Positions 13,162 through 17,229 of a DNA stretch of 17,229 bases are shown piece by piece. The position numbers and the translations under genes are program-made. The notes beneath the pieces are model-generated. The model saw only the letters and a list, made by a program, of their open reading frames with translations, did not search any database and had not been told where the DNA came from. The stretch is taken from contig PMBX01000119.1 in NCBI GenBank assembly GCA_003153915.1, positions 212-17,440 on the forward strand, given 5' to 3'. The stretch is from Phycisphaerales bacterium (GTDB taxonomy: Bacteria; Planctomycetota; Phycisphaerae; SM23-33). Numbering within the stretch: position 1 is the stretch's first letter; each line of letters opens with the position of its first letter.

Positions 13162-14473
13162 CGAACGCCTCTTTGTACCAGCGGTGCATTTCCTCGTCGC
13201 TGATGGTGGTGTTGCGTCCGGCCTCGTATTCGCTCTCGACTTTCGCCCGCACCGCCAGTAGGCGCGGGTCGTCCTTGGCCACATCGATGCCGTAGTGGCT
13301 CTGTATCCAGTGCTTGATGCCCGCTGCGCCGCTTTTATCGGTCACGGCCACCAAGACGGGGCGGTTGAGTATCTTCTGTGTGTCAAAGCAACTGTAGATT
13401 TCCTCGCTCTTGAGCAGCCCGTCGACATGGATGCCCGCGCGGGTGGTGTTGAAATCGTTGCCCACCAGCGGGTAATTGGGAGGAATCTGGAAGCCGACGC
13501 GGTCCTGGAAATATCGGGCGATTTCGGTGATGACGGCGTAGTTGACCCGCGGGTCGGTCCCGCGGAACTGGGCGGCCTCGACAACCATCGCCTCCAACGG
13601 GGTGTTGCCCGTTCGCTCTCCGATGCCCAGCACGGAGCAGTTGACCGCGGCGCAGCCGTACAGCCAGGCGGTCTCGCCGCAGGCCAGGCCCTTGTGGAAG
13701 TCGTTGTGCCCGTGCCACTCCAGCAGGTGGCCCGGAACGCCCGCGTCGCGGATCATGCCGGCGACCAGCTTGGGCACGGACCGCGGCAGGCGGGCCTGTG
13801 CCTGCGTCACGCCGAAGGCCAGCGTGTCGCACAGGCGTATCTTGACGTCCCGGCGGTATTCCTGGCGGAGTTTCATCAGTTCGATGGCGAAGGGAACGAC
13901 AAACCCGTAGAAATCCGCGCGGGTAATGTCCTCGAAGTGGCAGCGCGGCGTGATGCCGCTATCCAGCGCCGCCCGCGCAATGTCCAGATACATGTCCAAG
14001 GCCTGGCGGCGGGTTTTTTTAAGCTTCAGGAAAATGTGATAGTCGCTACAACTGGTCAGGATGCCCGTCTCGGGCAGGCCCATCTCCCGAACCTGCTTGA
14101 AGTCCTCCTTGCGGGCCATGATCCAGCCGGTGACCTGGGGAAACGGCAGATTCAACTCGCGACACTTCTCGACGGCCTGGCGGTCCTTCTTGGTATACAG
14201 AAAAAACTCGCTCTGGCGGATCAGGCCGCTGCCACCGTCGAGCCGGCTGAACAGTTTGTAGATGTCCACGATCTGCTCGACGGAGTACGGCGGGCGGGAT
14301 TGCTGCCCGTCGCGGAAGGTCGTGTCGGTGATCCATATCTCCCTGGCCGGGGCCAACGGGACTCCCGCGTCCTCAAACAACACCCTGGGAAGCTGGGAAA
14401 ACGGGAACATCTCCCGGTACAGGACGGGTTCGGCAACATCTTGAAGCGGGAACTTGGCGTCTTTGGGTGTCAA
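13154..14473 (-). CDS. Citrate/homocitrate/isopropylmalate synthase-family enzyme, probable Re-citrate synthase
   Basis: A 439-residue member of the DRE-TIM metallolyase superfamily, which condenses acetyl-CoA with a 2-oxo acid in the cytosol. Marks: DTTFRDGQQ (50-58) with the catalytic Arg and metal Asp, SCSDYHIF (141-148), RCHFEDITRADFYGFV, the metal-binding HxH at His254 and His256 in LEWHGHNDFHK, and GERTGNTPLEAMV (286-298). No LeuA regulatory domain follows, so it is unlikely to be a standard leucine-pathway enzyme. The N-terminus and the IRQSEFFLYTKKDR and FNTTRAGIHVDGLLK stretches resemble, from memory, the Re-citrate synthases of Clostridium kluyveri and Dehalococcoides; that would feed oxaloacetate into the citric acid cycle. 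Homocitrate synthase is the alternative. It starts at TTG (14473): an in-frame stop lies two codons upstream and AAGGA is 8 nt before it. Promoter at 14560-14588. Confidence 0.8.
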   Translation of the reverse strand: MTPKDAKFPLQDVAEPVLYREMFPFSQLPRVLFEDAGVPLAPAREIWITDTTFRDGQQSRPPYSVEQIVDIYKLFSRLDGGSGLIRQSEFFLYTKKDRQAVEKCRELNLPFPQVTGWIMARKEDFKQVREMGLPETGILTSCSDYHIFLKLKKTRRQALDMYLDIARAALDSGITPRCHFEDITRADFYGFVVPFAIELMKLRQEYRRDVKIRLCDTLAFGVTQAQARLPRSVPKLVAGMIRDAGVPGHLLEWHGHNDFHKGLACGETAWLYGCAAVNCSVLGIGERTGNTPLEAMVVEAAQFRGTDPRVNYAVITEIARYFQDRVGFQIPPNYPLVGNDFNTTRAGIHVDGLLKSEEIYSCFDTQKILNRPVLVAVTDKSGAAGIKHWIQSHYGIDVAKDDPRLLAVRAKVESEYEAGRNTTISDEEMHRWYKEAFGA

Positions 14474-14481
14474 CTTTCACT

Positions 14482-14486
14482 TCCTT
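14482..14486 (-). promoter_or_regulatory. Shine-Dalgarno site supporting a TTG start
   Basis: Minus-strand AAGGA is 8 nt before TTG at 14473. An in-frame TGA lies just upstream and the next in-frame ATG is 21 codons in, past conserved-looking sequence, so TTG is the likely start of the citrate synthase-like gene. Confidence 0.65.
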
Positions 14487-14520
14487 AAGACTAAGCTCCA
14501 AAGCCTCACCGGAGCACTCA

Positions 14521-14554
14521 ACGAGCGAACCGGCGACATACTCCGGCCGCTCGT
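14521..14554 (-). repeat. Long hairpin at the predicted mRNA 5' end of the citrate synthase-like gene
   Basis: ACGAGCG (14521-14527) pairs with CGCTCGT (14548-14554), and an inner CCGG (14530-14533) with CCGG (14543-14546), around a 9-nt loop with a small asymmetric bulge. It lies immediately downstream of the predicted promoter, so the transcript would begin in or just before this stem. Such 5' stems can stabilise mRNA or act as attenuator elements; a protein-binding operator is the alternative. I recognise no known riboswitch. Confidence 0.5.
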
Positions 14555-14559
14555 GGGAA

Positions 14560-14588
14560 ATTCTACAGTAGCGGGCGGTGTTTTCCAA
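14560..14588 (-). promoter_or_regulatory. Putative promoter of the citrate synthase-like gene
   Basis: Minus strand: TTGGAA (14588-14583, 4 of 6), 17-bp spacer, TAGAAT (14565-14560, 5 of 6). Transcription would start about 14553, leaving an 80-nt leader that begins with the hairpin at 14521-14554. Confidence 0.5.
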
Positions 14589-14637
14589 AGCTTTTCACCA
14601 CCCTTGAGGCGGCCTTCTACGTGCGGGCGGAAATCCC

Positions 14638-14666
14638 TTTACCCTCGCCGGCAGTCATGATATGCT
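14638..14666 (+). promoter_or_regulatory. Putative promoter of the PIN/TRAM gene
   Basis: TTTACC (14638-14643), 17-bp spacer, TATGCT (14661-14666), each 4 of 6 to the sigma-70 consensus. It lies 54 bp before the chosen ATG and is divergent from the promoter at 14560-14588. Confidence 0.4.
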
Positions 14667-14719
14667 CTCATACGATCCATTCAAGCAATTCCAGTACTAA
14701 GGATTCCAGCGGGTGCAAT

Positions 14720-15784
14720 ATGCTACATTTTTTGCGCATTTTCTTCATATTGGCGGTGCTGGCCGTGACGCTGCCGTTCGCGTTCAGGGAGGAAGTGACC
14801 GCCAAGGGTCCAACCTACGTAACGATCTACGTCCTGATCCCGGCGATGGTGGCCTTCGGCATCGTGCTGGTGGACATCCTCTGGCCCAACAAGCGCCTGC
14901 GGGGCCTCAGCGGGTTATTCTTCGGCGTCCTGGCAGGGGTGGTCCTGGCGTATGCTATCAACAGCATCCTGCGCCTGTTCCTCATGCTGTTCCCCAACAT
15001 CGCCGACGCTCCAAGCGTCCAACTGGCCATCTCGCTGCTCGATGCAGCCATCCTGTTCCTGTGCGTCACCGTCGTCCTCCAGACGCGCGACGATTTCCGC
15101 TTCATCATACCCTACGTGGAGTTCTCCAAGCACGCCAAGGGCGCCCGCCCGCTGCTGCTGGACAGTTCCGTCATAATCGACGGCAGAATCAACGATATTG
15201 CCCAGACGCGGGTGCTGGAATCGCAGATGATCGTTCCACGCTTCGTGCTGGAGGAGATTCAGACCATCGCCGATTCCGGAGACCGCCTCAAGCGAAACCG
15301 GGGCAGGCGCGGTCTGGACGTGCTGGGCAAGCTCCAGGAAAACGATAATCTGGACATCCGCATTCTGGACGCCCAGGCGCCCAACCTGGAAGGCGCCGCC
15401 GACACGGACGCCAAACTGGTCGTCCTGGCCAAGCATCTCGACGCCAGGATCGTCACCAACGACTACAACCTCAACAAGATCGCCCAGCTTCGCGGCGTGG
15501 ACGTAATCAACATCAACGATCTGGCAAACGCGATGAAACCCGTCGTGCTTCCAGGAGAAGCCATGTCGATCAAGATCATCAAGCCCGGAGAGGAACCCGG
15601 ACAGGGCGTCGGTTATCTCGATGACGGAACGATGGTCGTGGTGGACCAAGGCCGCGATTACATCGGCAAGGAGATCACCATTTCCGTGACCAGCGCGTTG
15701 CAGACCTCCGCCGGACGAATGATATTCGGGCGTCTGGAAGGCGATAGGTCCGCCCCCCGCCGCAACGGCCCTCGGACCACCTAA
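14720..15784 (+). CDS. YacL-type membrane protein with PIN and TRAM domains
   Basis: A 354-residue protein. Four hydrophobic segments lie at about 4-20, 35-55, 64-90 and 100-120. A PIN nuclease-like domain (about 144-270) follows: LLLDSSVIIDGRI with Asp148 and Asp154, FVLEEIQ with Glu178/Glu179, TDAKLVVLAKHL with Asp230, and IVTNDYNL with Asp248, the acidic set that binds divalent metal for RNA cleavage. A TRAM RNA-binding domain (about 277-338, LPGEAMSIKIIKPGEEPGQGVGYLDDGTMVVVDQGRDYIG) ends the protein. The architecture and length match B. subtilis YacL (366). PIN-TRAM proteins are putative membrane-tethered RNases; the substrate is unknown. The ATG at 14720 is chosen because it directly precedes the first membrane helix and has GGGTG upstream; the frame is open to 14621 without domain-like sequence. 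The cytidylate kinase-like gene follows after 133 bp. Confidence 0.93.
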   Translation: MLHFLRIFFILAVLAVTLPFAFREEVTAKGPTYVTIYVLIPAMVAFGIVLVDILWPNKRLRGLSGLFFGVLAGVVLAYAINSILRLFLMLFPNIADAPSVQLAISLLDAAILFLCVTVVLQTRDDFRFIIPYVEFSKHAKGARPLLLDSSVIIDGRINDIAQTRVLESQMIVPRFVLEEIQTIADSGDRLKRNRGRRGLDVLGKLQENDNLDIRILDAQAPNLEGAADTDAKLVVLAKHLDARIVTNDYNLNKIAQLRGVDVININDLANAMKPVVLPGEAMSIKIIKPGEEPGQGVGYLDDGTMVVVDQGRDYIGKEITISVTSALQTSAGRMIFGRLEGDRSAPRRNGPRTT

Positions 15785-15917
15785 GAACGTGTATGAGACT
15801 CAAGGGGACGGGTGGGTATAAACCGGTGGGCCGGGACGATGGAAATGGCTCAAGGCCCCCTCACCGCCTGCCGAATCACGTTAATAACAAGGTAGGCCCT
15901 TTCCAGGAGCGCCTCCG

Positions 15918-16604
15918 ATGGCCAAGGTCTCTCTCGCCAACCACATGAAGGAACGCCGCAGCGAAACGGGACGCCTTCCGGAGCGGATCGGCCCGTTCGT
16001 CACCATATCGCGGCAGTTCGGTTGCTACGGTTTCTCGCTGGGCCTGCTGATGATGGAGATACTCAACGAGGACGCCCCGCCGGAGCGGACCTGGCACATT
16101 TACAACCGGGAGATCCTCGAGCGGCTGGCGACCGAAACGAACCTGGCCTCCGAAATGCTCGACGCCCTGCGCAGGGAGAAACCAAGCCTGATCGTGGATT
16201 TCTTCCGCGCTCTGTCGATGGAGCGGATTCCCTCTGGCTATGAAATCCGCAACCGGATCACCACCATCATCCGCGGGCTGGCGATAAAGGGATTCGCGAT
16301 CCTCGTCGGTCAAGGCGGTTCAGCCGCCACATCGGACCTTCCCAACGGCATCTCCGTGCGACTGGAGGCCCCGCAGGACTGGCGGGTCAAGCAAATCGCC
16401 CGCCGCGAGGGTATCAGCCTCCAGGCCGCCAGGGTCAAAGTGGCAGCCATGGAAGAACAACGCGAACACCTACGGCAGATTTACCAGGCCGGCCTACGCC
16501 GCGATCCACCCTTCGACATCCTCTACGACTGCTCCAATTTCACGCTGGCGCAAATCGCCCAGCACGTCGTCTACGCCATGAAGCTCAAGGGCATCGTCGG
16601 CTGA
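15918..16604 (+). CDS. Cytidylate kinase-like family protein
   Basis: A 228-residue cytosolic protein of the cytidylate kinase-like family, P-loop NMP-kinase relatives of uncertain substrate. Seen: PFVTISRQFGCYGFSLG (26-42), corresponding to the ISRQxGSGG start of the family; WHIYNREILERLA (59-71); FAILVGQGGSAATSDLPNGISVRLEAPQDWRVKQIA (126-161), a strongly family-typical segment; and GISLQAARVKVAAMEEQREHLRQIY. The P-loop lacks the Lys-Ser/Thr of true NMP kinases and has CYG in place of the SGG usual in relatives, so catalytic activity should not be assumed. AGGAG 8 nt upstream supports the start. It follows the PIN/TRAM gene on the same strand and converges with the hydrolase gene 52 bp away; no terminator is obvious between them. 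Confidence 0.87.
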   Translation: MAKVSLANHMKERRSETGRLPERIGPFVTISRQFGCYGFSLGLLMMEILNEDAPPERTWHIYNREILERLATETNLASEMLDALRREKPSLIVDFFRALSMERIPSGYEIRNRITTIIRGLAIKGFAILVGQGGSAATSDLPNGISVRLEAPQDWRVKQIARREGISLQAARVKVAAMEEQREHLRQIYQAGLRRDPPFDILYDCSNFTLAQIAQHVVYAMKLKGIVG

Positions 16605-16656
16605 ACCACGCCTGGAGACGCGGGAGGTTTCCTGGGGCGCCGGCTCACACACGCCG

Positions 16657-17229
16657 TCAGCGAATCTCAACCGTCAAAGTCGGTTGCGGCGCCCGCCAAC
16701 ACCGGCGGAAGAAGTCCATCGCCACTTCCGGGTGACGCTCGTGCCCGACGTTGGGAAGCACCCGCGTGGTCAGGGAGAAGCCCTTGTCCCGCAGATAACT
16801 GATCGCCTCGTCGGATTGCGTTCGGATGGAAACCGGATCGTTCTGCCCGTAATAAACCATCACGGGGATCGACGAGGCTTCCGGCGGGAACCAGCCGTCT
16901 ATGTTTCCGCGGCTGAAGTTGCAGCTACGGGCGACGACCACGCTGAAGACATCCGGATGCCGCAGCCCAACCCAGAACGTCGGGAATCCCCCGCCGGAAA
17001 ATCCCGTGATCATCACATTGGCGCGGTCGATGTTGTACCGATAGCCCAGTTGGCTGACGAGGCTGAGGATGTATCTTTCGTCAGCCAGCATCCCCACCAG
17101 CGGACCGTCGCCCAGCAGGCCGTCGGTGGCGATGAGGGTGGGGGCGACGATGATGCACCCGTTGCGCTCCCCGAGCATCTTCCACTCGCGGATGTGGTGC
17201 TCGGCCACGTCGTAGGGCGGCGTGCCGTG
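16657..17229 (-). CDS. Alpha/beta hydrolase, esterase/depolymerase-like, N-terminus outside window
   Basis: The frame continues through the right edge; 190 C-terminal residues are visible. The edge begins HGTPPYDVAEHH, whose HG fits an oxyanion-hole segment. The nucleophile elbow GFSGGG has Ser at about visible residue 78, the acid is probably Asp in GQNDPVS (about 131), and the base His in VGHERHP (about 163). This is the order of PHB-depolymerase/feruloyl-esterase-like and dienelactone-hydrolase-like enzymes (ITGFSGGGFPTFWVGLRHPDVFS). It may be exported, but the signal region is not visible. Substrate cannot be told from this part. An internal GTG at 17208 should not be taken as the true start because homologous-looking sequence lies upstream. 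Confidence 0.82.
   Translation of the reverse strand, partial: HGTPPYDVAEHHIREWKMLGERNGCIIVAPTLIATDGLLGDGPLVGMLADERYILSLVSQLGYRYNIDRANVMITGFSGGGFPTFWVGLRHPDVFSVVVARSCNFSRGNIDGWFPPEASSIPVMVYYGQNDPVSIRTQSDEAISYLRDKGFSLTTRVLPNVGHERHPEVAMDFFRRCWRAPQPTLTVEIR

Noticed and set aside
13295..14488. Long plus-strand open frame antisense to the citrate synthase-like gene
   Set aside because: It is the codon shadow of a strongly conserved enzyme and shows no domain of its own.
1..17229. CRISPR array, tRNA or rRNA genes, insertion sequences, prophage
   Set aside because: No regular spaced repeats, cloverleaf with a CCA-type end, rRNA-like stretch or transposase/integrase motif was seen on either strand.

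Overview
This 17.2 kb window is a GC-rich bacterial chromosome segment. It encodes an LptB-type LPS-export ATPase, so the cell has a Gram-negative envelope. Long Ala/Thr/Gln/Pro-rich linkers, a secreted glycosidase-like protein in an ECF sigma-factor neighbourhood, a signal peptidase I with a large insertion, and a DUF1854/ABC transporter pair together suggest Planctomycetota, perhaps a Phycisphaerae-type lineage. That assignment is an inference from gene content, not from a marker gene. Almost every base is explained by long genes. I see no tRNA, rRNA, CRISPR array, transposase or phage gene.

Layout, left to right. Positions 1-14473 are entirely minus strand, so transcription runs right to left: (a) a GroEL chaperonin cut by the left edge, with no groES or CIRCE element in front of it and a structured 309-bp intergenic region upstream; (b) a two-gene unit, an ABC exporter-like protein with an N-terminal extension and zinc ribbon, coupled by an ATGA overlap to a DUF1854 protein, a pair linked in other bacteria to cyanophycin metabolism; (c) an IspH/LytB-type Fe-S reductase with one altered conserved histidine position; (d) a probable operon lptB - ECF sigma factor - single-TM anti-sigma-like protein - secreted coiled-coil protein - large secreted glycosidase-like protein, ending in a hairpin followed by a T-rich tract; (e) a 408-bp intergenic region with DnaA-box-like sequences; (f) signal peptidase I carrying a zinc ribbon and a roughly 280-residue inserted beta-rich domain; (g) a citrate/homocitrate/isopropylmalate synthase-family enzyme, probably Re-citrate synthase-like, starting with TTG.

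At about 14.5-14.7 kb there is a divergent promoter region. To its right two genes run on the plus strand: a YacL-type membrane PIN/TRAM protein and a cytidylate kinase-like protein. They converge on a partial alpha/beta hydrolase on the minus strand at the right edge.

Functionally the region mixes housekeeping (protein folding, isoprenoid synthesis, secretion, LPS export, central carbon entry) with lineage-specific genes (DUF1854/ABC pair, sigma/anti-sigma/secreted protein set). The points most worth a second look are the modified signal peptidase, the IspH histidine replacement, the DUF1854/ABC pair without a visible cyanophycin gene, and the DnaA-box-containing intergenic region. I did not find a clearly new multi-gene system.
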